Below are positions 46,599-55,890 of a stretch of DNA of 64,000 bases, one piece after another. The DNA is taken from assembly GCF_020524045.1 (NCBI RefSeq), contig NZ_JAIVKL010000001.1:558001-622000 (forward strand). Reading direction: 5' to 3'. The notes beneath the pieces are model-generated. The model was given only the letters and a program-made list of their open reading frames with translations. It made no database searches and had not been told where the DNA came from. Positions within the stretch are counted from its first letter, which is position 1. Every line of letters begins with the position of its first letter. This DNA is from Metabacillus litoralis. GTDB lineage: Bacteria; Bacillota; Bacilli; Bacillales; Bacillaceae. Both the position numbers and the translations under genes were made by a program.

Positions 46599-46645
46599 AA
46601 ATGAAACCTCCAAAGATTTTTTAATATGTTACTCTATTTTAAAAA

Positions 46646-46704
46646 ATTCACATATTATAGAGAATATCAAGATACGGAGTAGATACTCTTTATAATATGT
46701 GAAT
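46646..46704. repeat. 23-bp inverted repeat upstream of csp
   Basis: Arms 46646-46668 and 46682-46704 match at 20 of 23 positions around a 13-base loop. The arms contain TATAAT-like sequence. The position suggests the promoter/5'-leader of csp. Confidence 0.6.
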
Positions 46705-46794
46705 TATATAGCTCCATATTTGTTAATAGAAAATAAAAATATTAGTTAACCATTTATTTATATTCTACTTCATTTATAATTATAATATTGAAAT

Positions 46795-46870
46795 TGCAAA
46801 GCCTCAATACAACGAAAGCCCTACCTCTCTTTCGTCCTTACGGCTCCAAGACCGCGCCAGTGTGAATTGA
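46795..46870. other. GC-rich structured island in an AT-rich gap
   Basis: GCAAAGCCTCAATAC, a CGAAAG/CTTTCG hairpin (46813-46834) and CGGCTCCAAGACCGCGCCAG stand out from their AT-rich surroundings between modB and csp. It does not match a riboswitch I can name. It could be a small RNA, a csp leader element or a relic of the GC-richer repeat family. Confidence 0.4.
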
Positions 46871-47039
46871 TTTAACGAATTTGTTTATTATCATAAAAAA
46901 TTATGCTAAAAACCCCATTACTATCATCCACAAAGCACTATTAAAAGTGATATTAAATAAGCACTATTTATAAGTATATAGAAATAGTTTACTATTGTCA
47001 ATAGATCATCCTTTTTCTGTAAATGAAATGCACTTACAA

Positions 47040-47705
47040 TTAATATTTTTCTTTTCTATTAATTAGTTGAACAAAGAATAGTAAACTAAATGAAACACAG
47101 ATAATTGACAAAACCCATAGCCAAGCAAGCCCTAAATTACCGCTATCAATTGCAACATATATAGCAGTTGATACCGTCTGAGTTTTACCAGGTATATTTC
47201 CTGCAAACATTAACGTTGCTCCAAATTCTCCTAGGGCTCTTGTAAAGCTTAAAACAAAACCGGTAATTATATAGTTCATTGTCAAAGGTAACGTAATTCT
47301 CAAGAAAACAGCCATTTCATTAGCTCCATCAACTCTAGCAGCTTCTTGTATATTGCTGTCTACATGCTCAAATCCAGCTTTTGTCACTTGATACATAAGT
47401 GGAAATGAAACAACAATCGCCGCAATCACTCCGGCCCACCAAGTAAAAATGATTGTGCTATTAAAGATGGACTCTATAGCTTGACCAATCGGACTGTTTA
47501 TTCCAAATATAATAATTAAAATAAATCCTATAACAGATGGAGGCAAAACTAAAGGCAAAATAAGAATTGTTTCGATCAACATTTTCCCCTTAAACACTCT
47601 TTTTGCCATATAGTTACCTACAAGTGTACCTATAACCATCACAAGGATACTTGCTAAACTAGCTATTTTAATTGACAGAAGAATAGGATCCCAAAAATCG
47701 TTCAT
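47040..47705 (-). CDS. modB: Molybdate ABC transporter permease
   Basis: A 221-aa integral membrane protein with about five to six helices. It shows the ABC-permease EAA loop (QEAARVDGANEMAVFLRITLP) and LGEFGATLMFAGNIPGKTQT, diagnostic of ModB. It imports molybdate with ModA. No modC ATPase gene follows; the ATPase must be supplied from elsewhere. Stop of modA and start of modB are two bases apart. Last gene of the cofactor operon. Confidence 0.92.
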   Translation of the reverse strand: MNDFWDPILLSIKIASLASILVMVIGTLVGNYMAKRVFKGKMLIETILILPLVLPPSVIGFILIIIFGINSPIGQAIESIFNSTIIFTWWAGVIAAIVVSFPLMYQVTKAGFEHVDSNIQEAARVDGANEMAVFLRITLPLTMNYIITGFVLSFTRALGEFGATLMFAGNIPGKTQTVSTAIYVAIDSGNLGLAWLWVLSIICVSFSLLFFVQLINRKEKY

Positions 47706-47707
47706 AA

Positions 47708-48469
47708 TTACTCCTCATTCATCGTTTCGAATCCATATTTTTTAAAAATCAACAACACCTCTTCAGTTTGTAAAAAATCACAAAAGTTAGAAGCAGCATC
47801 TAATTCCTTAGTTGAATTTGAAATTCCTATAGGATAGATGATTGAAGAATGTAAGGAATCATCAATTGTAGAGATTTGATTAACTTTATCTGTTATTAAT
47901 GCATCTGTTTGATAAACAATCCCTACTTGGACATTTCCTGTCTCAACATAAGATAATACTTGACGTACATCTTTTGCAAGGATTAGTTTATCTTCAATCG
48001 AGGCCCATTTCCCCATATTTATAAGAGCTTCTTTTGCATATAAGCCCGCTGGAACTGTCTCGGGTATACCTATCGCCAAGCTTTCCGACTCCATAGCTGC
48101 TTCAAATGTAGCAATATCTGACTTTTTTGAAGAAATAATAACAAGACTATTTTTCAGTAATGAAACTACTGAATCTTTTCTAATTTTATTGGCATTAACC
48201 AATTTCTCAAACATTTCATTATTAGCAGATAAAAACACATCAGCTGGTGCGCCTTGTTCAATTTGTTTGCTTAATGTACCTGATGAAGCTAGGTTCAATT
48301 GGATATCAATATGATTATTTTCTTCATAAAGTAGTTCAACTTCCTCCATCGCTTCCTTTAAACTAGCGGCAGCTGAAATGATTAATTCTGTCTTTTCATC
48401 TTGTCCCGTTGATGACGTACAACCAGTTAATATGAAAGATAGTAAAAATAAGCAGACGATGTTTCTCAA
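47708..48469 (-). CDS. modA: Molybdate-binding lipoprotein ModA
   Basis: About 253 aa. A lipoprotein signal ends with ILTGC; the mature protein is a periplasmic-type binding protein with SAAASLKEAMEEV, SSGTLSKQIEQGAPADVFLSA and YVETGNVQVGIVYQTDA, the ModA hallmarks. TTG 48469 is chosen because GTGGTGG precedes it with good spacing; an in-frame GTG at 48481 is possible but lacks an upstream site. It captures molybdate for ModB. Confidence 0.88.
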   Translation of the reverse strand: MRNIVCLFLLSFILTGCTSSTGQDEKTELIISAAASLKEAMEEVELLYEENNHIDIQLNLASSGTLSKQIEQGAPADVFLSANNEMFEKLVNANKIRKDSVVSLLKNSLVIISSKKSDIATFEAAMESESLAIGIPETVPAGLYAKEALINMGKWASIEDKLILAKDVRQVLSYVETGNVQVGIVYQTDALITDKVNQISTIDDSLHSSIIYPIGISNSTKELDAASNFCDFLQTEEVLLIFKKYGFETMNEE

Positions 48470-48470
48470 T

Positions 48471-48704
48471 TCATCCACCACTTACAGGTGGGATAAACGC
48501 AACAACATCACCCGATTTCACTTGATCCTCATCAAGTGCATAATCCTCATTTACAGCTACCATAACATGTTCTAAAGAACCTAAATTGTATTTGTCGATA
48601 ACAAACTTCTTTAAATCTATTACTGAAAGTGAATCCTGATCAATATTTATACTCTCGCTTCCAACCTTTTCTTGCAAATGAGCAAACAACAATACTTTTA
48701 TCAT
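48471..48704 (-). CDS. moaD: Molybdopterin synthase sulfur carrier subunit MoaD
   Basis: A 77-aa ubiquitin-like protein ending in the essential Gly-Gly (PPVSGG). The terminal Gly is thiocarboxylated and donates sulfur for molybdopterin dithiolene formation in complex with MoaE. ATG 48704 overlaps the end of moaE by four bases. The longer upstream frame is inside moaE and is not used. Confidence 0.9.
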   Translation of the reverse strand: MIKVLLFAHLQEKVGSESINIDQDSLSVIDLKKFVIDKYNLGSLEHVMVAVNEDYALDEDQVKSGDVVAFIPPVSGG

Positions 48705-49168
48705 TTTTCCACCTCCAATGGAGATCCACTTGGATAATGTGTTTTTTCTAGCTGATCCCCAATCCATTCTTCTCCGTCTTCCCAAATTTCTTTCTTCCAA
48801 ATCGGAACAATTTGTTTAATTCTTTCAATTGCATATTCATTTGCTTCATATGCATCTTTTCGATGTGGTGTTGATACTGCAATTACAACTGCAATCTCAC
48901 TTATTTCTAACTTCCCTATTCTGTGGGTTATTGCGACTTTTGAATGATCCCATTTCTGATTAATCTCACGACCAATTTGTTCAAGCATTTTCACAGCCAT
49001 TTTGGTGTATGCTTGATATTCTAATGACAAAGTACGTTTACCATGAGTAAATTCTCGAACAGTACCTATAAATGTCGTAATTGCTCCTGCTTCGTTTCTT
49101 ATTACTTTATTTGCAATTTCTTCAACTGATATTGGATCTTCAACAATCTCAAACATTTGGTTAGTCAA
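48701..49168 (-). CDS. moaE: Molybdopterin synthase catalytic subunit MoaE
   Basis: 155 aa. Family motifs are TTFIGTVREFTHGK, LEYQAYTKMA, HRIGKLEISEIAVVIAVSTPHR and PIWKKEIWEDG, with the catalytic Lys in the last motif. It converts cyclic pyranopterin monophosphate to molybdopterin with MoaD. TTG start after AGGTGA; overlaps mobB by eight bases. Confidence 0.92.
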   Translation of the reverse strand: MTNQMFEIVEDPISVEEIANKVIRNEAGAITTFIGTVREFTHGKRTLSLEYQAYTKMAVKMLEQIGREINQKWDHSKVAITHRIGKLEISEIAVVIAVSTPHRKDAYEANEYAIERIKQIVPIWKKEIWEDGEEWIGDQLEKTHYPSGSPLEVEK

Positions 49169-49673
49169 TTATTTCACCTACTTTATTAATTTGTAGCCAT
49201 TCAATACAATCTTTTTGATTAGTAAATACTTTGTTATGAATAATCAATGAATTAGGCAGAGGAAAACTTGCTATTAAACAGGATACATTCTCAAGCTTTT
49301 CTAACATCATTAAATCCTCACTTGAACGTAATAATACGACCTTTGGATATGATTCAAATTTAAATCCTTCGATCAAAATAATATCAAGCTTTAATGACTT
49401 GTAAATAGTTATTAATTGAGACAATTTAAGATTTAAGTTATCTGAGGTTAACATAAATGTACCATTACCTTCAACTAATGAAACACTTGCCCCTGCTTCT
49501 CTATGTTTTCCTGTATCCTTTTGTTTATCATAGTTCATGAGTGGTTCTGAATGTCCATGATGTTTAATTGTGCCCACCTTTAGATTTCTTTTAACAGCTG
49601 CTTTTATGTATTCAACGACAAATGATGTTTTCCCACTATTTTGATAGCCTACTACTTGAATGACTCTGCCCAA
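49161..49673 (-). CDS. mobB: Molybdopterin-guanine dinucleotide biosynthesis adaptor MobB
   Basis: A 170-aa P-loop GTPase: Walker A GYQNSGKTSF, TIKHHGHSE, DTGKHREAGA and LIEGFK. It assists the attachment of GMP to molybdopterin by MobA. It overlaps moeA by 22 bases; TTG start with GGAAGTGA. Confidence 0.9.
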   Translation of the reverse strand: MGRVIQVVGYQNSGKTSFVVEYIKAAVKRNLKVGTIKHHGHSEPLMNYDKQKDTGKHREAGASVSLVEGNGTFMLTSDNLNLKLSQLITIYKSLKLDIILIEGFKFESYPKVVLLRSSEDLMMLEKLENVSCLIASFPLPNSLIIHNKVFTNQKDCIEWLQINKVGEIID

Positions 49674-50932
49674 GGTGTATCACTTCCTGTTTGATCTTCA
49701 ATAAGCAACACATCAACGATATCACCCAATTGATATCCTCTTGATCCACCAGGTAAGGTAATAAGACAGTCCGCTTCTGCTAAAGAAGTCACTACATTTG
49801 ATTTATCAAGTCCAACGGGCGATGCTTTTATTTTCCCATTGCCTAAATTTAGTTTACCTCTAACAAATCTCGTAAATGGATTCGGCTTTAAAAAGTCCTT
49901 ACCTAATTCAGCTTTTATCATTTGAAGATGTGGTCGTTTTGATCGTAAAAACTGTCTGACGATCGGACGAACTAAGAGTTCAAAACCAACATAACAGGCA
50001 GATGGATTTCCAGAAAGTCCAAATAAAAGCTTACCATCTACTTCTGCAACAGTTGTCACACTGCCAGGCCTCATCGCTATTTTATTAAATAAAACATTCG
50101 CTCCCAATTTTTTGTAGATTTCAGGTAAATGATCATAATCGCCAACAGAAACTCCTCCTGTAGTGATGAGATAATCCACTTTATTTAATGATTGTTTTAC
50201 AGCTTTAAAGCACGATTCTAGATCATCAGGTAACTTCCCTAAATAAATTGGTTCTGCCCCACTTCTTTTTGCTTGAGCTTCGATCATATATGAATTACTG
50301 TTTCTAATTTTTCCCGGGACTAATTCCTCCCCAACCTCTAACAACTCACTACCTGTCGCTATGATACCGATTTTCGGTTTTTTGGAAACATGAACTTTTT
50401 CATAACCAAAGGTTGCTAAAAGAGCGATGACTCCCGCTGTTATTTTTGTTCCTTTTGTAACTAATACACTACCTTCTTGAGTGTCTTCACCTTTATACGA
50501 AACATTATCACCTTTTTTGAATGCCCTTTTTAAAGTCATATATGTTTTCTCGTCTTTACGGATAACTTTCGTTAACTCAAGCATCACAACAGCATCACAT
50601 CCACTAGGCATTTGAGCCCCAGTCATTATTCTAACTGCTTGATTTTCACCTACAGTATAAACACTTACACTACCTGCTCCTATTTCATCAATAACCTCAA
50701 ATTCCACTGGAGAATTTGCACTTGCAAGTTTCGTGTCAACCGAACGTATAGCAAAACCATCATATGGTGACCGATCAAAGGGTGGTACTGGATGCTTAGC
50801 AATTAAATCTTCCGCTAAAAACCTTTCAAAACTATCATGGATGGAGACTAGCTCTTGTTCACATATTCTTGAATATTTCATAACTTCCTCAATGGCTAAT
50901 TTTACTGCTAAAGGCTTTCTCTTTTCTAACAT
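49652..50932 (-). CDS. moeA: Molybdopterin molybdenumtransferase MoeA
   Basis: About 426 aa. Domains: N-terminal DRSPYDGFAIRS and IMTGAQMPSGCDAVV, the MPT-binding domain with GIIATGSEL, TTGGVSVGDYD and FGLSGNPSACYVGFE, and a C-terminal beta domain. It inserts molybdate into adenylylated molybdopterin. ATG 50932 has GGAGTGA; an in-frame ATG seven codons upstream (50953) is a possible alternative. Confidence 0.92.
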   Translation of the reverse strand: MLEKRKPLAVKLAIEEVMKYSRICEQELVSIHDSFERFLAEDLIAKHPVPPFDRSPYDGFAIRSVDTKLASANSPVEFEVIDEIGAGSVSVYTVGENQAVRIMTGAQMPSGCDAVVMLELTKVIRKDEKTYMTLKRAFKKGDNVSYKGEDTQEGSVLVTKGTKITAGVIALLATFGYEKVHVSKKPKIGIIATGSELLEVGEELVPGKIRNSNSYMIEAQAKRSGAEPIYLGKLPDDLESCFKAVKQSLNKVDYLITTGGVSVGDYDHLPEIYKKLGANVLFNKIAMRPGSVTTVAEVDGKLLFGLSGNPSACYVGFELLVRPIVRQFLRSKRPHLQMIKAELGKDFLKPNPFTRFVRGKLNLGNGKIKASPVGLDKSNVVTSLAEADCLITLPGGSRGYQLGDIVDVLLIEDQTGSDTPWAESFK

Positions 50933-50972
50933 ATAATCACTCCGATTCGGCATAATTTGCACCCTATTCAGA

Positions 50973-51572
50973 TTATTTATAATCCCTTTTCAACAGCTTA
51001 TTGTAATCCATTTGTGAATTAATGTTACTAAAAATTTCTTGATCACTCATTAAATCTTCCTCTGTTACATAACAAACATTAATTAAATTTAATAGATTCG
51101 TTATTTTCAATTGATTCATAGTAAGTTGATTTTCAATAATTGGAAAAATTGAATGATGATATACACCAATCAAAGGTTGAATTTTACCAGAAACCTTCGG
51201 GATAACTGCTTGTATATGACTATCTCTAAACTTCAGCAGATTTTCCAAGGTTCTTGAGGTAATTCGTGGTATATCACAAGATAATACAACATACCACTCT
51301 GCACGTTCTTTTTTCATTGCTGTATAAATTCCTGCTAGTGGTCCATTTCCTTTAAAAAGTGGGTCGTCTTCATACATTTTCACAAATTCCTCTTGGGAAA
51401 AACGGTCAAAATACTTTGACTGAGTTATAATTACACTAGTCTCTGCTACTTTTTCTAATGCTTGAAAAGAAATTTTCCAAAAGAATTGATTTTTATATGA
51501 TGCAAAAGCTTTTGGAACTCCAAACCTTCTCGATTCACCACCAGATAATAGGACTCCTAATGTATTATACAT
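50973..51572 (-). CDS. mobA: Molybdenum cofactor guanylyltransferase MobA
   Basis: 199 aa. The nucleotidyltransferase signature LLSGGESRRFGVPKAF (G-G-x-S-x-R-x-G-x-x-K) is at the N terminus, with DDPLFKGNGPLAGI and LSCDIPRI (metal-binding Asp). It makes the guanine dinucleotide form of the cofactor. First gene of the mobA-moeA-mobB-moaE-moaD-modA-modB unit. ATG 51572 follows GGGAGAG. Confidence 0.92.
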   Translation of the reverse strand: MYNTLGVLLSGGESRRFGVPKAFASYKNQFFWKISFQALEKVAETSVIITQSKYFDRFSQEEFVKMYEDDPLFKGNGPLAGIYTAMKKERAEWYVVLSCDIPRITSRTLENLLKFRDSHIQAVIPKVSGKIQPLIGVYHHSIFPIIENQLTMNQLKITNLLNLINVCYVTEEDLMSDQEIFSNINSQMDYNKLLKRDYK

Positions 51573-51625
51573 TTTTGTCTCTCCCATCTCTATTTATTAT
51601 CCCTAATTTATAATAAGCTCTGTTC

Positions 51626-51665
51626 ATGATTTGTTGTTAATTTCCGTTACAATCATTCACTTTGT
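51626..51665 (+). repeat. Remnant of the TTTCCGTTACAG repeat
   Basis: TTGTTGTTAATTTCCGTTAC then AATCATTCACTTTG matches the start of the remnant at 14240. No second end found. Confidence 0.5.
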
Positions 51666-51675
51666 ATTAGAAAAT

Positions 51676-51711
51676 AGTAAAAAAGCCAGTTACCTTATTA
51701 CGTAACCGACT
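51676..51711 (-). terminator. Terminator of ykuV
   Basis: On the minus strand AGTCGGTTAC pairs with GTAACTGGCT (two G-T pairs), followed by six T residues, 13 bases past the stop. Confidence 0.8.
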
Positions 51712-51723
51712 TTCACTAAAGGC

Positions 51724-52179
51724 TTATTCAGCATTTTCAAACTCTGCTAAAACACGATTCACACGTTTCTCAAGCATTTTCATTCCACTTCCACCAGCTT
51801 GAAAATGACGTAATTTACCTTCTTTATCAAAAACATAATAAGCTGGTACATATTGATTTTCAAATGCATCTGTTAACTTATGCTCACTGTCAACAAAAAT
51901 AGATTGGCTAATATCATGCTCTGCAGCAACTTTTTTGATTTCCTCAAGATTTAAATCATCTTCTGAACGAGGCATATGAACAGCAATGACATTTAATTTA
52001 TCATGATATTGATCGCGAAATTCATTTACTTGAGGCATAGCTTCCTTGCATAAATGACAGCTTACCGACCAAAAGTGGATAAGAGTTGGTTTTCCTCCTA
52101 TTAACTGTTCTTTCGTAACTTCCCCATTTAACCATTCAGTAGCTCCAGATAGCTCTGGCATTTGTTCACGCAGTTTCAT
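51724..52179 (-). CDS. ykuV: Thiol-disulfide oxidoreductase YkuV
   Basis: A 151-aa cytoplasmic thioredoxin-fold protein without signal peptide. The redox motif is CHLC (Cys41, Cys44) in FWSVSCHLCKEAMP, and the cis-Pro is in YVPAYYVFD. It belongs to the TlpA/ResA-like branch. Position next to a two-Cys peroxiredoxin matches the B. subtilis ykuU-ykuV pair. Start ATG after GGAGGATGA. Confidence 0.88.
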   Translation of the reverse strand: MKLREQMPELSGATEWLNGEVTKEQLIGGKPTLIHFWSVSCHLCKEAMPQVNEFRDQYHDKLNVIAVHMPRSEDDLNLEEIKKVAAEHDISQSIFVDSEHKLTDAFENQYVPAYYVFDKEGKLRHFQAGGSGMKMLEKRVNRVLAEFENAE

Positions 52180-52200
52180 TTAATCATCCTCCATAGCATT

Positions 52201-52242
52201 AAAGAGTAAAAGGGGCTGACAATATGCTGTCAGCCACTCTTT
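52201..52242 (-). terminator. Hairpin between ykuU and ykuV
   Basis: AAAGAGT...GGCTGAC pairs with GTCAGCC...ACTCTTT around eight bases. It lies 22 bases past the ykuU stop and may attenuate ykuV expression. Confidence 0.7.
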
Positions 52243-52263
52243 TTAATTAATAATCTTTAAAGA

Positions 52264-52806
52264 TTAAAGTGTCGTTTGTCCTGGTTTCCAGTTTGCTGGG
52301 CAAAGTCCACCAGTTTGAAGTGCTTGTAATACACGTAATGTTTCTTCAACATCACGACCAATATTATTGTGGTTCACAACAGAATATTGTAATTCTCCTT
52401 CTGGATTGATAATAAACAACCCACGAAGCGCAATACCTTCTTCTTCAATTAACACGCCATACTCACGTGAAACAGCGTGATTAGTATCAGCAGCTAGTGG
52501 ATATTTTAAATCTCCAAGACCATTATCTTTTCGATCTGTTTTAATCCAAGCTAAATGAGTATGAATAGTATCAGTTGATACACCAATTACCTCTGCATCT
52601 AAATCTTCAAACTCATCATATCGATCTGATAGTGCAGTGATTTCAGTAGGACATACAAATGTAAAGTCCATTGGGTAGAAGAAAAGAACCGTCCATTTGT
52701 CATTCTTCATATTCTCTTCTAAACTTACTTTACCAAATTCTTTGTTTGCTAATACTGCTTCCATTTCAAATCTAGGTGCTTGTTTACCAACCATACGTTC
52801 TGCCAT
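52264..52806 (-). CDS. ykuU: 2-Cys peroxiredoxin YkuU
   Basis: A 180-aa AhpC/Prx1-type peroxidase. The peroxidatic Cys52 is in MDFTFVCPTEI and the resolving Cys169 in GGLCPANWKPGQ. It reduces hydroperoxides using thioredoxin-like partners, plausibly YkuV. The frame opens six codons upstream, but GGAGG precedes ATG 52806. Transcribed ahead of ykuV. Confidence 0.92.
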   Translation of the reverse strand: MAERMVGKQAPRFEMEAVLANKEFGKVSLEENMKNDKWTVLFFYPMDFTFVCPTEITALSDRYDEFEDLDAEVIGVSTDTIHTHLAWIKTDRKDNGLGDLKYPLAADTNHAVSREYGVLIEEEGIALRGLFIINPEGELQYSVVNHNNIGRDVEETLRVLQALQTGGLCPANWKPGQTTL

Positions 52807-53233
52807 TTTTAAAACCTCCAACAATTTTTTAACATGCTTAGCCTCAATTAATTGAGAATGTTATTACACATTTTCTTCTTATGTACTCGTTTAATACAGT
52901 GACCATTATAGGACAAGCATCCTTTTTAGTCAATGTTAGATAATAATCATTTTAAAATCTTAACATAATTTTCACACAACAAATATATTATTACCTAATA
53001 GCTAAAGTTAATTCAAAGGATATGCTTTGGATTATGAAATTTATTTATTGTATCAACGTTTTTTGACAAATTGAGCTAAAATCCTTCATTTTTGCACAAA
53101 ATATGTTTAACATAGTTGAAGAAGGGTATTAAAATTTTGTTCTTTTCTTTCAAAATCTAGGGCGTGATGACTTTATAAGCATTATTACGTACTTAAGGAA
53201 AAGACTCTCTATGTCTAGAAAGGATGTTATTGA
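52807..53233. other. Divergent gap between ykuU and ykuT
   Basis: About 430 AT-rich bases. A weak Fur/PerR-like dyad (GATAATAATCATTTT near 52937) was judged insufficient. Promoters for both genes must lie here but none is clear. Confidence 0.35.
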
Positions 53234-54073
53234 ATGTACGATTTAATCGAGAAGATTAATTGGTCAGAACTTATGACCGACGCAGGAATCATTATTTTGA
53301 AATTAATAGGAATCTCCATCGCCTTCTTAATTGTGAAGGGAATTGGTAGTAAAGTAATTAAGAAAATGTTCGATCGCATTCAGCAGCGTGACAATGTTTC
53401 TGCTGGAAGAGCTTTAACTTTACAAAGTCTCTCTTTAAATGTATTTTCTTATATTTTAATTTTTATTTTTGTTGTGATGGTATTTCAAGTATTTGAATAT
53501 GATGCCACGGCATTATTAGCTGGTGCTGGTGTGATTGGTCTAGCTATAGGATTTGGTGCACAGGGACTTGTGAGTGATGTTGTAACTGGTTTTTTTCTCT
53601 TATTAGAAAAACAAATCGATGTTGGAGATTATGTAACAGTTGCAGGATTTGATGGAATTGTCGAACAAGTAGGACTACGCACAACTCAAATACGCGGATT
53701 TGATGGAACACTTCATTATGTCCCTAATAGAGAAATTACAAATGTTAGCAATCACTCGCGTGGAAACATGAGAGCTTTAGTTGACATTGGTATCTCATAT
53801 GATGACAATATCGATAAAGCAATTGCTGTTTTACAAAATGTTTGTGATCAAATTGCGGCTGAAGATTCAGATATTGTAGATGGCCCAAATGTTTTAGGTG
53901 TTCAAGCTTTAGGTTCTTCAGATGTTGTAATTAGAGTTCTTGCTAAAACAGAAAATATGCAACAGTGGGCAGTTGAACGTAAGCTTCGTAAAGCAATGAA
54001 AGAAGCATTTGACGCAAATGGAATTGAAATTCCTTTCCCACACCAAGTATATGTAGAAAAGAAATCTGAGTAG
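53234..54073 (+). CDS. ykuT: Small-conductance mechanosensitive channel, MscS family (YkuT)
   Basis: 279 aa: three helices (about 15-38, 68-88 and 92-128), of which the last is the pore-lining TM3 with the Gly/Ala pattern [20 protein letters not shown] beta domain follows ([37 protein letters not shown]) and then an alpha/beta C-terminal domain. It releases solutes on osmotic downshock. Located beside ykuU/ykuS as in B. subtilis. Confidence 0.93.
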   Translation: MYDLIEKINWSELMTDAGIIILKLIGISIAFLIVKGIGSKVIKKMFDRIQQRDNVSAGRALTLQSLSLNVFSYILIFIFVVMVFQVFEYDATALLAGAGVIGLAIGFGAQGLVSDVVTGFFLLLEKQIDVGDYVTVAGFDGIVEQVGLRTTQIRGFDGTLHYVPNREITNVSNHSRGNMRALVDIGISYDDNIDKAIAVLQNVCDQIAAEDSDIVDGPNVLGVQALGSSDVVIRVLAKTENMQQWAVERKLRKAMKEAFDANGIEIPFPHQVYVEKKSE

Positions 54074-54156
54074 AAAGCAAAGCGCAAGGTCCTTTGCTTA
54101 GTATAATTTAAGCGTGATACGATAAGGACTAGTAATTAACCTTCGATTTTTACAAT

Positions 54157-54201
54157 TAGTGGCCTAGGAGTAAAAAGTCTTAATACACTCCCTAGGCACT
54201 A
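54157..54201 (+). terminator. Hairpin after ykuT
   Basis: TAGTGGCCTAGGAGT pairs with ACTCCCTAGGCACTA with one bulge. There is no T-run, so termination is uncertain. Confidence 0.45.
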
Positions 54202-54226
54202 AATCTAAATATCTAAGTAATAAACA

Positions 54227-54267
54227 AAAAAGAGGCTGTCCCTTAAATCTTTGGACGCCTCTTTTTT
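54227..54267 (-). terminator. Terminator of ykuS
   Basis: AAAGAGGC-GTCC pairs with GGAC-GCCTCTTT. Runs of A and T flank it, 13 bases past the ykuS stop. Confidence 0.8.
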
Positions 54268-54279
54268 AATTTAATTTTA

Positions 54280-54525
54280 TTATCGATTGATTTTGCTTTC
54301 CACTTGTTCACATACTTCGTTAGCTGATAAACCAGTTGCTTGAATAACAGATCCTGCTGTAACAGCATTACTAATACCCATTACATTTTGATCTTGTCCA
54401 GTTATAACACAGCAATCACAACCTTTTGCATCACTTTCGTTATTTAATTGGACAACTTCATAGCCTTTTTCTTGTAAAGCTGCAGTTACATCTGATAATG
54501 ATTGTTCTACACCGATTTTTGGCAT
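54280..54525 (-). CDS. ykuS: UPF0180 family protein YkuS
   Basis: An 81-aa cytoplasmic protein. The opening [20 protein letters not shown], the Cys cluster GCDCCVITG and a second half [19 protein letters not shown] match the UPF0180/YkuS family. Function unknown; the Cys-x-Cys-Cys cluster could bind metal. It lies downstream of dapL, as in B. subtilis, separated by a miniature element. Start with AGGAGGTGG. Confidence 0.88.
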   Translation of the reverse strand: MPKIGVEQSLSDVTAALQEKGYEVVQLNNESDAKGCDCCVITGQDQNVMGISNAVTAGSVIQATGLSANEVCEQVESKINR

Positions 54526-54588
54526 TATTTATCCACCTCCTATAAGTATTGTGTACAGGGATTGATAAAATATACTTTAAATAATTAT

Positions 54589-54735
54589 GGCTCTTTTCTG
54601 AACGTTTGTTGCTGTCTAACCCAAATTTGGAGTGAAAACAGTGTTTTTTAACAATAAGGATACTATTTTATGAAGAAAAGATGCCACTAGACTTGCTTCG
54701 GGTATGTAAAAGCAACAAAGTTTGCGAAAACAGCC
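54589..54735 (+). mobile_element. Miniature inverted-repeat element, copy E (internally deleted)
   Basis: 147 bp from GGCTCTTTTCTGAACG to TTTGCGAAAACAGCC; it lacks about 15 bases present in the 162-bp copies. Flanked by ATAATTAT and ATGATTAT (7 of 8 identical), a probable target duplication. It ends four bases from the dapL stop codon. Confidence 0.78.
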
Positions 54736-54739
54736 ATGA

Positions 54740-55867
54740 TTATTGATTTGCTTTAAACGCAATGTACTTACTCATTGCTTCTATAGCAACCTCAATTGCC
54801 GTTTCATCGGGTTGTAATTTTGCATGATGAAGACCATATGATGATTGAACCCCTAACCAGAACATAAACCCTGGTATCTGATCGACCATATATCCAAAAT
54901 CTTCGCCTGTCATCGCTTCCTTGCATTCATTAACATCATAATCAGTTTTAGTGTTAATAAAATCCATAAATTCTACTGTTAACTCTTCATGGTTATGTAC
55001 TTGGTGATACATTGAGCCATAATCAATGCTCGCTTTACATGAATAACCAATTTCTATTCCTTTTACAATTGCCTCAATTCTTTGCTTCACCTTATTCATA
55101 GATTCCACAGATAACGTACGAATTGTGCCTTCTAATCTTGCATTTTCTGCAATAATATTTTGAACTGTTCCACCCGTAATTTTACCTATAGTAATGACTG
55201 CACTATCTAAAGGATCAACATTTCTCGATACAATTGATTGAAATTGAGTTACTAGCGAACAAGAAGCAACAACCATATCATTTGTTGTATGAGGATATGC
55301 TGCATGCCCTCCTTTTCCTTTTAAATCGATAAATAACTCTGAAGTATTTGCAAACAATAGTCCAGGCTTAGTAGCTATCGTACCTACTGGTAGTTCTGGA
55401 GAAATATGAAGGGCTGTAATAAGATCAGGTTTCCATTGTTTAGCTACCTCACTGTTTAACATCGGTTCAGCTCCACCCGGACCTTCTTCAGCAGGCTGAA
55501 ACAAAAATACAATATGGTCTGAAACTGGATTCTCAATAAAATTCACGAGAATTCCTAGTGCAATTGTCATATGAAAATCATGTCCACATGCATGCATAAA
55601 TCCAGGATGTTCAGACTGGAAAGGATAATCAGTTTCCTCTATTATCGGCAATCCATCCATATCTGCTCGATAACCTATTGTTTTCGAAGGGTTTGTCCCT
55701 TTTACTCTTGCAAAAACTCCTGTTTTCCAAGTTTGAACTTCTAAACGATCTTCTGGAAATTGTTCTAGAAAATCCAAAAGATATTGTTGTGTCTTAAATT
55801 CTTGAAATCCTATTTCTGGAATTCGGTGAAGATCTCTTCGTATTTGTATCAATTGATCTCTATCCAT
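54740..55867 (-). CDS. dapL: N-acetyldiaminopimelate deacetylase
   Basis: A 375-aa M20-family metal amidohydrolase. Metal motifs appear as [30 protein letters not shown] and the C-terminal [11 protein letters not shown]. In the acetylase branch of lysine/diaminopimelate synthesis it removes acetate from N-acetyl-LL-diaminopimelate, downstream of DapH, whose gene precedes it. Start ATG after GGAGAGTGG. Corresponds to B. subtilis ykuR. Confidence 0.92.
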   Translation of the reverse strand: MDRDQLIQIRRDLHRIPEIGFQEFKTQQYLLDFLEQFPEDRLEVQTWKTGVFARVKGTNPSKTIGYRADMDGLPIIEETDYPFQSEHPGFMHACGHDFHMTIALGILVNFIENPVSDHIVFLFQPAEEGPGGAEPMLNSEVAKQWKPDLITALHISPELPVGTIATKPGLLFANTSELFIDLKGKGGHAAYPHTTNDMVVASCSLVTQFQSIVSRNVDPLDSAVITIGKITGGTVQNIIAENARLEGTIRTLSVESMNKVKQRIEAIVKGIEIGYSCKASIDYGSMYHQVHNHEELTVEFMDFINTKTDYDVNECKEAMTGEDFGYMVDQIPGFMFWLGVQSSYGLHHAKLQPDETAIEVAIEAMSKYIAFKANQ

Positions 55868-55890
55868 AACCCACTCTCCTCTATATACAA

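Noticed and set aside
52930-52955. Fur/PerR-like box upstream of ykuU
   Set aside because: GATAATAATCATTTT matches only 10-11 positions of either consensus, common by chance in AT-rich DNA.
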